A DNA stretch of 64,000 nt, taken from positions 143,697-207,696 of the forward strand of contig NZ_FNJR01000009.1 of the NCBI RefSeq assembly GCF_900104475.1, in the 5' to 3' direction. The notes beneath the pieces are model-generated. The model ran no database searches, had not been told where the DNA came from, and was given only the letters and a program-made list of their open reading frames with translations. A program made the position numbers and the translations under genes. Source of the DNA: Actinopolyspora xinjiangensis. GTDB lineage: Bacteria; Actinomycetota; Actinomycetes; Mycobacteriales; Pseudonocardiaceae. Within the stretch, counting starts at the first letter, position 1, and each line of letters opens with the position of its first letter. Below, in pieces: positions 9,101-15,784 of this stretch.

Positions 9101-9350
9101 GCCGGTCTACGACGCCACGGTGGCCGACACGCACAACTTCGTGTCCAACTCGGTGATCATGCACAACAGCCTGGAGCAGGACGCCGACATGGTGATCCTG
9201 ATCCACCGGCCCGACGCCTTCGAGCGGGACGACCCCCGAATGGGCGAGGCCGACCTGATCCTCGCCAAGCACCGCGCCGGCCCCACCGAGACGATCACCG
9301 TGGCCCACCAGCTGCACTACAGCCGGTTCGTGGACATGGCCCAGGAATAG
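6108..9350 (+). CDS. dnaB: Replicative DNA helicase DnaB with two inteins
   Basis: The 1080-residue precursor should splice to a 462-residue helicase, the normal DnaB size. The N-terminal domain (QPPQDVAAEQSVLGGMML onwards) binds primase. The RecA-like domain has its Walker A split: GVGK at 232-235 and ST at 544-545, separated by intein 1. The Walker B Asp is in LIVVDYMQL (Asp647). Intein 2 lies between DLRESG (ends 710) and SLEQDADMV (starts 1021). Both insertion points are conserved, catalytically important DnaB positions, as expected of inteins. The GTG at 6108 follows a GGAGGTGGCAGTAA-type ribosome site. Without splicing the ATPase cannot function. Confidence 0.96.
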   Translation: MALADERGSEPPPDDDGGHGAAFERQPPQDVAAEQSVLGGMMLSKDAIANVVEVLQPQDFYRPAHHVIYECVLDLYGRGEPADAVTVSAALERRNELAKVGGGAYIHTLLQAVPTAANANYYAEIVSEKAVLRRLVEAGTRIVQYGYNGSEGAAIEEVVDRAQAAVYDVTERRTSEDYAALEDLLQPTMDEIDAIASRGGESEGIPTGFVDLDGVTNGLHPGQMIIVAARPGVGKALALDTPLPTPDGWTTMGAVSVGDLLLGADGRPVRVARTTEVMHGHPCYEVEFSDGTLVVADERHQWSLRDGTVCTTAGLRDRIANRLDVELPGHDPFALAQRDLPVAPYLLGVWLAAGDAETGELSGVHEDVLTNLEPEVPRDEDGTVRIDEETAEKLAELGAWREPDVPAEYLRGSQQQRRSLLAGFADASGSVGEDGRVLLRVRESLSVRLRELVLTLGYPCTATVDAESEAGVASTLVVFDSGEDQIFRRTELDDQHKRHRGGDRHTRRVTAVRPTDSVPVRCVEVDSTDRLYLASRSMIPTHNSTLGLDFARAASIKHGLGSVIFSLEMGRTEIVMRMLSAEARIRLGDMRGGRMTDEDWTRLARRMSEINEAPLFIDDSPNLTMMEIRAKARRLKQRNDINLIVVDYMQLMTSGKRVESRQQEVSEFSRSLKLLAKELEVPIVAISQLNRGPEQRNDRKPQLSDLRESGCLTGGTRLLRADDGSEITFDELMAGGQRPLVWSVDEHHRMVARPITNVFSSGVKEAFRVRLASGREVEATANHPMLTPWGWTSLGELTTGSHVAVPGRVPEPLCAEPVPESEVARLAEAATRSASVPRRVFALPREQLALFLRLFWGTEPVPEGSSELAVELGDEFGSRTVTGRGLADGIQLLLSRFAIRSRLHRAAPVDGPDRWRVSLDGRDSRLRFAREIAPVRASAATRAAVGARSATGSGASTALADTVEGAPPPPPDSPEPAESTGDDVHWDEIVEITSLGQRPVYDATVADTHNFVSNSVIMHNSLEQDADMVILIHRPDAFERDDPRMGEADLILAKHRAGPTETITVAHQLHYSRFVDMAQE
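6813..7736 (+). mobile_element. DnaB intein 1, class 3-like (Ala1, W-C-T triad), in Walker A
   Basis: Codons 236-543 (308 residues) interrupt the P-loop between GK and ST. Residue 1 is Ala instead of Cys or Ser. Block B reads ADERHQW (Trp302), block F VRCVEVDS (Cys522) and block G PTHN (Thr541, His542, Asn543), followed by Ser544. This Trp-Cys-Thr set with no N-terminal nucleophile defines class 3 inteins, which start splicing from the block F Cys. Two LAGLIDADG-like helices (YLLGVWLAAGDA, LLAGFADASGS) are degenerate, so homing activity is probably lost. Confidence 0.85.
8238..9167 (+). mobile_element. DnaB intein 2, class 1
   Basis: Codons 711-1020 (310 residues) begin with Cys711 (CLTGGTRLLR), carry block B with Thr780 and His783 (TANHP), and end VADTHNFVSNSVIMHN with His1019-Asn1020 followed by Ser1021. 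These are the canonical class 1 catalytic residues. The central region has only a weak endonuclease-like helix (FLRLFWGTE) and an Ala/Pro/Ser-rich stretch before block F, so the homing domain seems eroded. Confidence 0.85.
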
Positions 9351-9461
9351 CTCCCGACGACTGGGTTCCGGCGGCGCGGCCCCGCCACGCGCGCGGCGCG
9401 GGCACGGGTGCTCCTCGTCCTCATCGGAGCCCGGTCCACCGCCACGCGCGTGGCGAGCACG

Positions 9462-9989
9462 TCACTCGGAGAGCGTCCGAACCGCGTTGCCCGCGAACCG
9501 ACGAGCCGTCTCGCACGTGGGCGGGTCATCCGCCGAGTTCTCGCTCACGTGCACCTTCAGCGACTGGTCACTGGCCACGTCGACGTACGAGGTGCAGCTG
9601 TCGTGCGGCCCGCTCTCGGATTCGCCGTACTCGAGCCTGATCGCGCGGTATCCCTGCACACGGGGCAGCTCGACCGCTCGGGAGGAGGCCATGGAGCCGT
9701 TGGTCCACCGGTCGATTCCGTGGTTCGTCACGACGGCGAGGGAGACGGTGCCGCCGTACACGGGCGAGTACCGGCAACTCGTGCCCTCCTCGTCCGAGCC
9801 CTCCACGACCGAAACCGGTCGCGGCGGTGACTCCACCCGGAGATCGCGCAGCTCCGCCCGCGAAATGAGGTCGCACGGCCGCACGTCCTCCAGTGACAGT
9901 TCACGCGGCCTGTCCGAGGAGCCACACGCCGTCGACACACCCAGCGGCACCAGCACGGCGGCGAGGAACCGCACCACACGACCGGTCAT
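9462..9989 (-). CDS. DUF3558-type lipoprotein
   Basis: The 175-residue protein starts MTGRVVRFLAAVLVPLG and has a lipobox-like VSTAC followed by a Ser/Asp-rich stretch, so it is probably lipidated on the outer face of the membrane. The domain shows the DUF3558 pattern: RPCDLISRAELRDL, a central GTSCRYSP, DSCTSYVDV and a closing TCETARRFAGNAV, with paired Cys. Its ATG overlaps the TGA of the upstream gene (ATGA), so translation is coupled. DUF3558 lipoproteins often accompany type VII-associated genes in Pseudonocardiales, as here and again at 56892. Function is unknown. Confidence 0.8.
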   Translation of the reverse strand: MTGRVVRFLAAVLVPLGVSTACGSSDRPRELSLEDVRPCDLISRAELRDLRVESPPRPVSVVEGSDEEGTSCRYSPVYGGTVSLAVVTNHGIDRWTNGSMASSRAVELPRVQGYRAIRLEYGESESGPHDSCTSYVDVASDQSLKVHVSENSADDPPTCETARRFAGNAVRTLSE

Positions 9990-10474
9990 CCGTAGTACCG
10001 CACTTTCAGCTCGGCGACTTCGGCCTGGAAACGCTGGATCAGCCGCGGAGTCAGCTCGGCCACCCGTGACACGAACTCGCCTTCGCTGAGCTCGCGCACT
10101 GTCCCGCGACGGATCGACGCGCTGAAGTCCTGCATTCCGACCGTGGATATGGCGATGCGCCCGTCGTCGGACTCGACGCTCACCTCGACCGCCTGCATCT
10201 CCGCCTCGAAGTCGGTGTCGTGCTGGTCGTTCGGTTCGATGTTCAGGTTCGTGGTGCTGATCGCCTCGCGGTACTGCCTTACCCACCCGGTGTACAGCCG
10301 CCGGGCCAAGCCGGCCAGGGCACGTTCCAGGAAGCGCTCGTCCACGAACTCGTACGCGCTCTCCCCGAACGTGAGCGTGACCTCGCTCCGATTGCGCAAC
10401 TCGGCTTCGAGGTCCACACCGGGAGCGCTCGCCCGGACCCGGATCCGGTCCAGTCGTTCCGCCAGTTCACCCAC
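9986..10474 (-). CDS. Type VII-associated hypothetical protein (YbaB-like resemblance)
   Basis: The 162-residue acidic protein begins with GTG (GELAERLDRIRVRA) behind an AGGAGGG site about ten bases upstream. Residues 20-75 (VDLEAELRNRSEVTLTFG, then FLERALAGLARRLYTGWV) loosely recall YbaB/EbfC-like proteins common in actinobacterial type VII loci. The rest, with EAEMQAVEVSVES and a C-terminal LIQRFQAEVAELK helix, is not recognised. No signal peptide or membrane segment. It lies between the split substrate gene and the DUF3558 lipoprotein, and its stop overlaps the latter's start. Confidence 0.65.
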   Translation of the reverse strand: MGELAERLDRIRVRASAPGVDLEAELRNRSEVTLTFGESAYEFVDERFLERALAGLARRLYTGWVRQYREAISTTNLNIEPNDQHDTDFEAEMQAVEVSVESDDGRIAISTVGMQDFSASIRRGTVRELSEGEFVSRVAELTPRLIQRFQAEVAELKVRYYG

Positions 10475-10488
10475 TGCGCCATTCCCTC

Positions 10489-10890
10489 CTAGGTCGCCCC
10501 ACCGAGTCCCGCACCGCTGGTCAGTTCGCCGTCGTCCATGCCAGCCAGCGCCGGGCGCGCCGCGACGAACGCGTCGCGATCGGCCTCCAGCTGTCCCGGA
10601 ACCCCGTCCAGTGCGCTGGAGACCTTGCCCCCGGACTTGCGGATCTCTTTCGTGAGCTCGTCGGCCGAGTCCTTCATGGACCGCATGACCTGCTCCACCG
10701 AGCCGCCTTCCTTGACCATCTTCGCCGCGTCCATCCCGGCGGAACCGACCGCGCCGACAGCTCCCACGGCGGGGATCAGCGCGGCCGAGGCTCCCCCGGT
10801 GAACGGAATCGTCCCGACCGCCGCCACCGCCGCGGCCACCGAGAAGGTGAACTTCAGCTCGTTCTTCCCGCAGCTCTCGACGTTGTCCAA
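10489..10890 (-). pseudogene. 3' fragment of split type VII substrate-like gene
   Basis: This frame is the direct continuation of the gene at 10936-11409: only one TGA (10936-10938) and 15 sense codons separate them. From a possible TTG at 10890, with AAGGAG 12 bases upstream, it encodes 133 residues. These comprise NVESCGKNELKFTFSV, a hydrophobic Ala/Val/Gly stretch, and an amphipathic region (QVMRSMKDSADELTKEIRK). No ATG or GTG lies between the TGA and this TTG. The 15 intervening codons read as normal protein (ARDDIESIAKETLNG), which suggests a once continuous protein of about 306 residues. Restarted translation is possible but unproved. Confidence 0.65.
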
Positions 10891-10935
10891 ACCGTTGAGC
10901 GTCTCCTTCGCGATGGACTCGATGTCGTCACGCGC

Positions 10936-11409
10936 TCAACGCCACCGCTCCTGATCAGCTTCGAGCGCACCCTTGAGCACACCGAGCAGCAGGAACTGGT
11001 TCTTGGCCACGGCGGGGAACGGGTCGAGGAAGTTGCGCTTGAAGTTGTCCGCGGCCTCGCCAGTCCAGTCCTCCAAGGTGTCCCCGGCGGAGCCGACGCG
11101 GGTCAGGTCGGGATTCGCCTTGATGTTCCCGTCGCTGATCGGGTCCTTCATCTCTCCGGAGGAGAGTTGTTCCATCGCGCTTCCCAGCGCCTCGATCGGT
11201 GCGTCGTAGGAGGCGGGGTCGGGAATGCCCGTGAACGGTTCGAAGTGCGGTACGGCCGCTCCCTCGTACTTCTGCCGGATCTCGGGGTAGTCGACCCCGT
11301 TCCCGCTGGGACCTCCCCCTTCGGCCTTGCGTGTCTGCTGGGTGTACTCGACCTCGGCTGCGCGCTGCTCGATCTCCCGCGCCCGTTGCATCAAGTCGTC
11401 GAAGCTCAT
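10936..11409 (-). CDS. Type VII substrate-like protein, 5' part (premature TGA)
   Basis: The 157-residue product starts MSFDDLMQRAREIEQRAAEVEY. It contains a helical region with DTLEDWTGEAADNFKRNFLDPF, a WTG motif that matches WXG in type VII (ESX) substrates, and ends LKGALEADQERWR at a TGA. The same frame stays open for 148 more codons beyond that stop (see 10489-10890), so this is probably the N-terminal half of a disrupted gene. The start follows the stop of the upstream EspC-like gene by four bases. Confidence 0.7.
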   Translation of the reverse strand: MSFDDLMQRAREIEQRAAEVEYTQQTRKAEGGGPSGNGVDYPEIRQKYEGAAVPHFEPFTGIPDPASYDAPIEALGSAMEQLSSGEMKDPISDGNIKANPDLTRVGSAGDTLEDWTGEAADNFKRNFLDPFPAVAKNQFLLLGVLKGALEADQERWR

Positions 11410-11413
11410 GTGC

Positions 11414-11779
11414 TCACTCCGGTTTCGGTGTCCCGCGGTCGTCGAGGAGCTGCTGCAGCCGTGCCGCCGCGGCCCGGTCGTCCTCCGCGTACTGCTCGGC
11501 CGCCTGGTTCAACGCCTCGGCGGTCTCGTCCAGGTTCTCCCGGGTCTTGCGCAGCAGGCCGATGACGGAGTCGTGCGCCCGCTGGTACTTGTCCGCCACG
11601 GCGCCCCCTTCCGCGACGAACTGCTCGGGCACGCCCGAGATACCGGACACCCCGTCCCGCGCGCTCGCGCACTTGTCGACCGCACTGTCGTACGCGGCGG
11701 ACACCGTCGGCAGATCGGAGTTGGCGACCTGTTTCAGCCCGTACAGGTCGGTGCCGAACTCCTTGCCCGTGTGTGCCAT
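11414..11779 (-). CDS. EspC/WXG100-like type VII secretion-associated protein
   Basis: The 121-residue protein starts MAHTGKEFGTDLYGLKQVANSDLP behind a GGAGGA site and is almost entirely helical, with a Cys at KCASARDG. It lacks a strict WXG turn but has the size, helical hairpin pattern and position of small ESX-type secreted partners (EspC-like). It is the first gene of the reverse-strand operon running to 9462. No secretion-machine (Ecc) gene lies in the window. Confidence 0.7.
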   Translation of the reverse strand: MAHTGKEFGTDLYGLKQVANSDLPTVSAAYDSAVDKCASARDGVSGISGVPEQFVAEGGAVADKYQRAHDSVIGLLRKTRENLDETAEALNQAAEQYAEDDRAAAARLQQLLDDRGTPKPE

Positions 11780-12208
11780 GTTCCTGTCCTCCGGTCGGCG
11801 TAGAGCTCTCATACTAGAGCTCGGAACGGGACTCCGGAGCGGAATCAATGAAAAAGAGCGGGAAACCACGCGGGCACTTGCCTCCGTGCCGGGCACGCGC
11901 GAGGTTGAGGTTTCCGCCGCCGGTGGCCACCCAAAGGCGGCTCCCGCAGCAGCTTCGGGGCGGCCTTCCCCGCTTCCCTCACGGCAGCGACTGCGACGGA
12001 GGTCGTGACCGGGAATTCGAGACGTGCCGGAACGACAGCCGGCACCGCTGCTGGTCGGCGCGGGGCGTCGTGCTGACTGCGGCGCGGGGCGATGTCGCCA
12101 CGACCGGGGTGCTTACCGGCTGGGGGACGGGGACTGAGTAGTACTGGTACAGGATCTCCCGACAACGACGATCAAGATGCCTGTCAAACGGCAGATGTCG
12201 AAACGGCC
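11780..12208. other. Intergenic region upstream of the type VII operon
   Basis: On the reverse strand TAGTAT, about 40 bases before the ATG at 11779, could be the operon's -10; no good -35 is seen. The remaining roughly 350 bases hold no gene I can support. Confidence 0.4.
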
Positions 12209-12544
12209 TTACCGTACCGTTTGTCGACATTGTTCGTCGCCAAGGATCGTCGAGACTGACGAACTGCGAAACACCAGTACGCCTGAGGCGCCGACAGGCG
12301 AGGATCTCTCGGCACAGGGTTTCGGAACACCTGCCCGGAATCGTGCGCTAAGACAGTCGATGCAGGTCACCGTACCGGCATGATGGTTCCAGCGAGCCCG
12401 GACGGTAGCAGATAAGCACGCTGGCTCACCTGCGACCGACTCGAACACCAGCTTCGCGACAAACCGACCTCGCGAGAACGGCACACACGTTGGCGCGGGT
12501 TGTGCTGGCCCTGTGGCAGGAACGGTGAGGACGCACAGAGCCAC
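12209..12544 (-). CDS. Small Cys-rich hypothetical protein
   Basis: The frame encodes up to 111 residues from a GTG at 12544; an internal GTG at VPFSRGRFVAK is an alternative start. The core has a Cys (GEPACLS), then ARWNHHAGTVTCIDCL, that is His-His followed by CxxC. The same Cys/His-then-CxxC order occurs in the small proteins at 12594, 15244 and 15785, suggesting a zinc-ribbon-like family. No ribosome site is clear. An inverted repeat (12195-12206 with 12217-12230) overlaps its 3' end. Could be non-coding; composition is less GC-rich than the neighbourhood. Confidence 0.4.
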   Translation of the reverse strand: MALCVLTVPATGPAQPAPTCVPFSRGRFVAKLVFESVAGEPACLSATVRARWNHHAGTVTCIDCLSARFRAGVPKPCAERSSPVGASGVLVFRSSSVSTILGDEQCRQTVR

Positions 12545-12593
12545 ACACGAATGTTCGTATCATTTTAGCTGGTCATGGCGATACCTTTCTCGC

Positions 12594-13043
12594 ATGAGCA
12601 CGCCCTCTCACCGCAGTCGTCATCGCGACACCGATCACGGTCGCCGCAGTGCCGCCCGGTCTTCCACCTCGGTCGATGTTCCCTCTCGCTACGTCAACGC
12701 GCTGGCTCAGGAACGGCTCGACAAAGCGCGTTTCCGCAACGCGGGACTGCGGATCGGGAGCTCCTCGGTCGTGCACGCCGTGCGATGGCGCGAACGCCCG
12801 GACGGAATCACCCAACCGGCACCTGCGTGCCACCAAGGACACGACCGCCCCGACGGAGACGAAGCACTCACCCCCGTCTACGACAAACCAGTCTCCTGCC
12901 GGGGATGCCTCACTCGCCCCATCGCGCGGCAAGAAGGACAACCCTACGTACCCGCCACGGGACAGTGGAGCTTGTGGACAGAGGAGGACGGCGTGCCGCC
13001 ACTCCCTCCGTTCCCACCTCCCGACGACACCACGGCCATATAG
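12594..13043 (+). CDS. Small Cys/His-motif hypothetical protein
   Basis: The 149-residue protein begins MSTPSHRSRHRDTDHGRRS, a basic disordered start. It has a core with SSVVHAVRWRERPDG, APACHQGHD and VSCRGCLTRP, i.e. His, Cys, His and CxxC in the order seen in neighbouring small proteins, and ends in a Pro-rich tail. The likely fold is a zinc ribbon. The start is tentative because no strong ribosome site precedes it. It stands apart, with 614 apparently gene-free bases downstream. Confidence 0.5.
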   Translation: MSTPSHRSRHRDTDHGRRSAARSSTSVDVPSRYVNALAQERLDKARFRNAGLRIGSSSVVHAVRWRERPDGITQPAPACHQGHDRPDGDEALTPVYDKPVSCRGCLTRPIARQEGQPYVPATGQWSLWTEEDGVPPLPPFPPPDDTTAI

Positions 13044-13657
13044 AGGGCCTGGAACGCGACCGGGGCGACCAGGAACTCGGCGAGGATCTACGGTCGCTGG
13101 GCACGAAGACGCTGCGCGAGGTGCGAGCGTTTGGTCGTACTCCTACGGAAGGCGCTTCCCCGTAGAACGAGGCCCTGTAGGACTTCCGAGCCCTGTATTC
13201 CCGACAACAGCCCAATCTGTGCCAGGACTTTACGAACCGGCCGAAACCAGGATCATCTGGATCAGCGACCAGCGGCGACGAGGGCTTGGCACCAGTTTCC
13301 TTTCCCAGGCTCCTTCGTCCCTGATGCGGCCAGTGGAGCACGGTCACCGCTCGACCGGGCATCGTGAAGGTGTCGAGGTTTCCGCCTCGCCTCATCTCCG
13401 GGGCGCGGGGCGTCCGAGGCGCGCACGTCGTGGCGGGGCGGGGGTGCCGACTCCACGGTTCGAGGTGTTGGGCGCGGTACTTCCCGGCCGGTTCCGGGCA
13501 GCGGTCGTCGTGGCCTCGGCAGCCGACGGTCCCGACCACACGTCGGGGAATCGGCGGAATGCCCGCTGCCGCACGGAGTCGCACCGCGGCCCCGATCAGG
13601 GCGAGCGATGCGAAATCCCGCCCGATGGCACACCGAGCGGGACTTCAACGCGGGGGT
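13044..13657. other. Gene-free stretch between small Cys protein and DUF397 gene
   Basis: All frames look like composition-driven open frames. A forward stretch (13040-13165, ending EVRAFGRTPTEGASP) reads like the tail of a degraded gene but matches nothing I know. No RNA gene or strong hairpin is evident. Confidence 0.4.
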
Positions 13658-13867
13658 TCAGCCGTCGAGGCGGTGGCTTTTGAGCGCGGCGACGAAGGTG
13701 GCGAAACGCTCCGGGGAGACCGCGAGGACGGGGCTGTCGGCACCGAGCTTGCTGTCTCGGAGGAGAGCGGCCCCCGGCAGGTTCTGGGCGACCTCGACGC
13801 ATTCCCCTCCACCGTTGCTGCGGGTGGACTTGCGCCACCGTGCCTGTCCCAGGTCCGGGCTGTTCAC
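13658..13867 (-). CDS. DUF397 domain protein
   Basis: The 69-residue protein (GTG start, AAGGAG upstream) carries the DUF397 signature: ARWRKSTRSNGGGECVEVA, then LLRDSK and a closing FATFVAALK. DUF397 proteins in actinomycetes sit next to an XRE regulator with a C-terminal DUF5753 domain and are proposed to act with it, like the BldB/WhiJ-type pairs of Streptomyces. Here it follows the XRE gene with an 11-base gap, so the two are co-transcribed. Confidence 0.9.
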   Translation of the reverse strand: MNSPDLGQARWRKSTRSNGGGECVEVAQNLPGAALLRDSKLGADSPVLAVSPERFATFVAALKSHRLDG

Positions 13868-13878
13868 AGTGAGGCTCC

Positions 13879-14730
13879 TTAGCGGGAGAGTTCGGCCTGT
13901 ATCTCTTCGAGCCTCGCGACGGACCGCCGAGGGTCGAGCGCCACAGCACGAAGATGCTCCGCCGCCAGCGTATAGCGTTCCACTTCGTGCCCCTCCTCGA
14001 GGTAAAGCGCGCTGGTCAGATTGTCTATGTAGACGACGGGGTCGTACACCCCTCCGAAGTCCAGCAGGGTGAACGCGGTGCCCATCGCGATGTGGGTCCC
14101 CGCTTCGAACGGCAAGACCTGCACGGTCACGTTCGGCCTCTCGGCCATCTCCCGGACGTGGCGAAGCTGGCGCGCCATGACGGAGTCGTCACCGCAGCGG
14201 CGGCGGAGCGCTGACTCGTCGATCACCGCCCACAACTTCAGCTCGCCGTCGAGTTGCCGCTGCCGGGCTATCCGCAGTTCGGTGCGCCGGTCCACGACGT
14301 CCTTGGTGATGTCCGGCGTCCACGCCTCGATCACCGCGTGGGCGTACTCGCTGGTCTGCAGCAGACCGGGAATGAGGTCGATCTGGTAGTTGGTGACCGA
14401 GGTCGCCTCGGACTCCAGCTCGATGTAGTCGTTGAAGTAGTCGGTCAACGCGTCGCTGTAAGCGTGCCACCAGCCTTTCTTCTTGGCCTGCTTGCTCATC
14501 CGCACGAGCTGGTCGGTCAGCTCGCCGTCGGCGCCGTACAACCCGCACAGGGCGCGGACGTCGGGCACGGTGATCGTGTTGATCGCCGTCTCGATGCGGC
14601 TGAGCTTGGACCTGCTCCAGTCCAGCTCATCCATCACGGTCTCGACGCTGATGTCGGCCTGTTCACGGAGCTGCCGGAGTTTGGAACCGAGTCTCCGTCG
14701 CTGCACACCGGGCTTTTTCCGGCTGGTCAT
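13879..14730 (-). CDS. XRE-family regulator with DUF5753
   Basis: The 283-residue protein has a basic N-terminus and an HTH of the XRE type at about 15-70 (LGSKLRQLREQADISVETV, SRSKLSRIE). The DUF5753 domain extends from about 95 to 278, with IPGLLQTSEYAHAVIEAW, ERPNVTVQVLPF and GTAFTLLDF. Such regulators bind operators near their own genes and control development or antibiotic genes in streptomycetes. A 16-base palindrome lies 68 bases upstream of its start and is a candidate operator. It pairs with the DUF397 gene downstream. Confidence 0.92.
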   Translation of the reverse strand: MTSRKKPGVQRRRLGSKLRQLREQADISVETVMDELDWSRSKLSRIETAINTITVPDVRALCGLYGADGELTDQLVRMSKQAKKKGWWHAYSDALTDYFNDYIELESEATSVTNYQIDLIPGLLQTSEYAHAVIEAWTPDITKDVVDRRTELRIARQRQLDGELKLWAVIDESALRRRCGDDSVMARQLRHVREMAERPNVTVQVLPFEAGTHIAMGTAFTLLDFGGVYDPVVYIDNLTSALYLEEGHEVERYTLAAEHLRAVALDPRRSVARLEEIQAELSR

Positions 14731-14797
14731 GTGGGCACCTCACATCGAGGGGAAGACCTCTGCTTAACACGAACAGGGCAATTTTGAAGTTATCGAA

Positions 14798-14836
14798 TGC
14801 GCAATATTGCACATACAAAACATTCGGTGGCATGAT
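14798..14836. promoter_or_regulatory. Divergent promoters with a shared palindromic operator
   Basis: 14798-14813 reads TGCGCAATATTGCACA, with a perfect GCAATATTGC core and one mismatched pair. On the forward strand TTGCAC (14807-14812) and CATGAT (14831-14836) are 18 bases apart, a plausible promoter. On the reverse strand TTGTAT and GATAAC, 18 apart, flank the same palindrome and face the XRE gene. The palindrome would block both promoters when bound. Confidence 0.5.
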
Positions 14837-14865
14837 CCAGTCTACAAGCGACGATCGGGGTTGAG

Positions 14866-15063
14866 ATGAACGGCACTGCTCTCGCTGAGAACACCAGCGA
14901 AACAGCCGTGCTTCACGGCAGCTGTCCAGCTGGTTCAGCGGTGCGGCATGACGTGCGTGGCCTCCCGAGCCGACTCGGGCCGGGCGGCGGAGTCATCTTC
15001 GCCGGGAGGAGGCCGGGGCACTGTCCCGGCAGCGAGGCCGAACGACCGAATCCCGCCAGTTAG
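14866..15063 (+). CDS. Short hypothetical protein divergent from the XRE gene
   Basis: A 65-codon frame opens at an ATG preceded by GGGGTTGAG, 30 bases after a plausible promoter that overlaps the XRE operator. The product (MNGTALAENTSETAVLHGSC onwards) has two Cys and no recognised domain. Coding status rests on start context and promoter only. Confidence 0.35.
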   Translation: MNGTALAENTSETAVLHGSCPAGSAVRHDVRGLPSRLGPGGGVIFAGRRPGHCPGSEAERPNPAS

Positions 15064-15243
15064 AAGTCGCCAGGAGCGCGCTCGCGAGGCACCGAACGAC
15101 GCACGTGGCGCGCTCCCGCAGGTTCGAACCGCTCGTCCGGTGGCGGCAACCACCGGACGAGCAGCCCTTCCCGCGTTTCAGCCGGCAAGCACCACGCGGG
15201 GACGGCTCCGTCCAGTACCGATTACTGCGTAAGGAGCATGCTC

Positions 15244-15567
15244 ATGCTATCGCCTGAATTCCTCGGGACAAGCGACGAGGAAGCACCGCGTACTGCCGAT
15301 CCGGGTGCGGTCACGGTGTTCCTGGTGGTGGTGCCGCAGCAGTGGCCGCCGGACGAACGGCGACACGCGCTGCGTGAACACCCCAGTGGGCACCGGCTGC
15401 GAACCCAGATCCGCGCGTTGTGCGGCACCTCGGTGATCGTGCCGTTCCCGACCGTGCCGCGACGGGACGGGGAAAGCAGCATCACGGAACCGGTGATCGA
15501 CTGCGAGCACTGCGAAGCGGCGATGCGCGAACGCGGCTACCGCGGCGTGGTCCTCGAATCCGGGTGA
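15244..15567 (+). CDS. Small CxxC protein
   Basis: The 107-residue acidic protein starts MLSPEFLGTSDEEAP. I prefer this ATG to the one at 15238 because AAGGAG (15231-15236) is then seven bases away, not one. It has VTVFLVVVPQQWPPDERRHALREH, an ALCGTS Cys, and VIDCEHCEAAM (CxxC). The spacing Cys-x25-30-CxxC resembles the neighbouring small proteins and suggests one bound zinc. Function unknown. Confidence 0.7.
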   Translation: MLSPEFLGTSDEEAPRTADPGAVTVFLVVVPQQWPPDERRHALREHPSGHRLRTQIRALCGTSVIVPFPTVPRRDGESSITEPVIDCEHCEAAMRERGYRGVVLESG

Positions 15568-15596
15568 GTCCACCCCGTTCGGCAGACGCGTCGCCT

Positions 15597-15655
15597 GTTT
15601 CGACCGCGCTTGTTTCGGCCGGGCCTGTTTCGGCCGGGCTCGTTTCCGACGAACG
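15597..15655. repeat. 15-bp tandem repeat, about 3.5 units
   Basis: TGTTTCGGCCGGGCC-like units recur every 15 bases directly downstream of the 107-residue gene. One unit reads TGTTTCGACCGCGCT and the last is partial (CGTTTCCGACGAAC). Confidence 0.7.
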
Positions 15656-15784
15656 CTGAGACCAGGACGTGCCGCGACAGCTCGCCGCCCTGGTCTCAGC
15701 ACCGCGCGCTCCTCCGGGAACGGTTCGCTCGTCCGCACCCAATGCTCGACCCACCTCGAACGATCCGAACGAGAACCGGAACGC

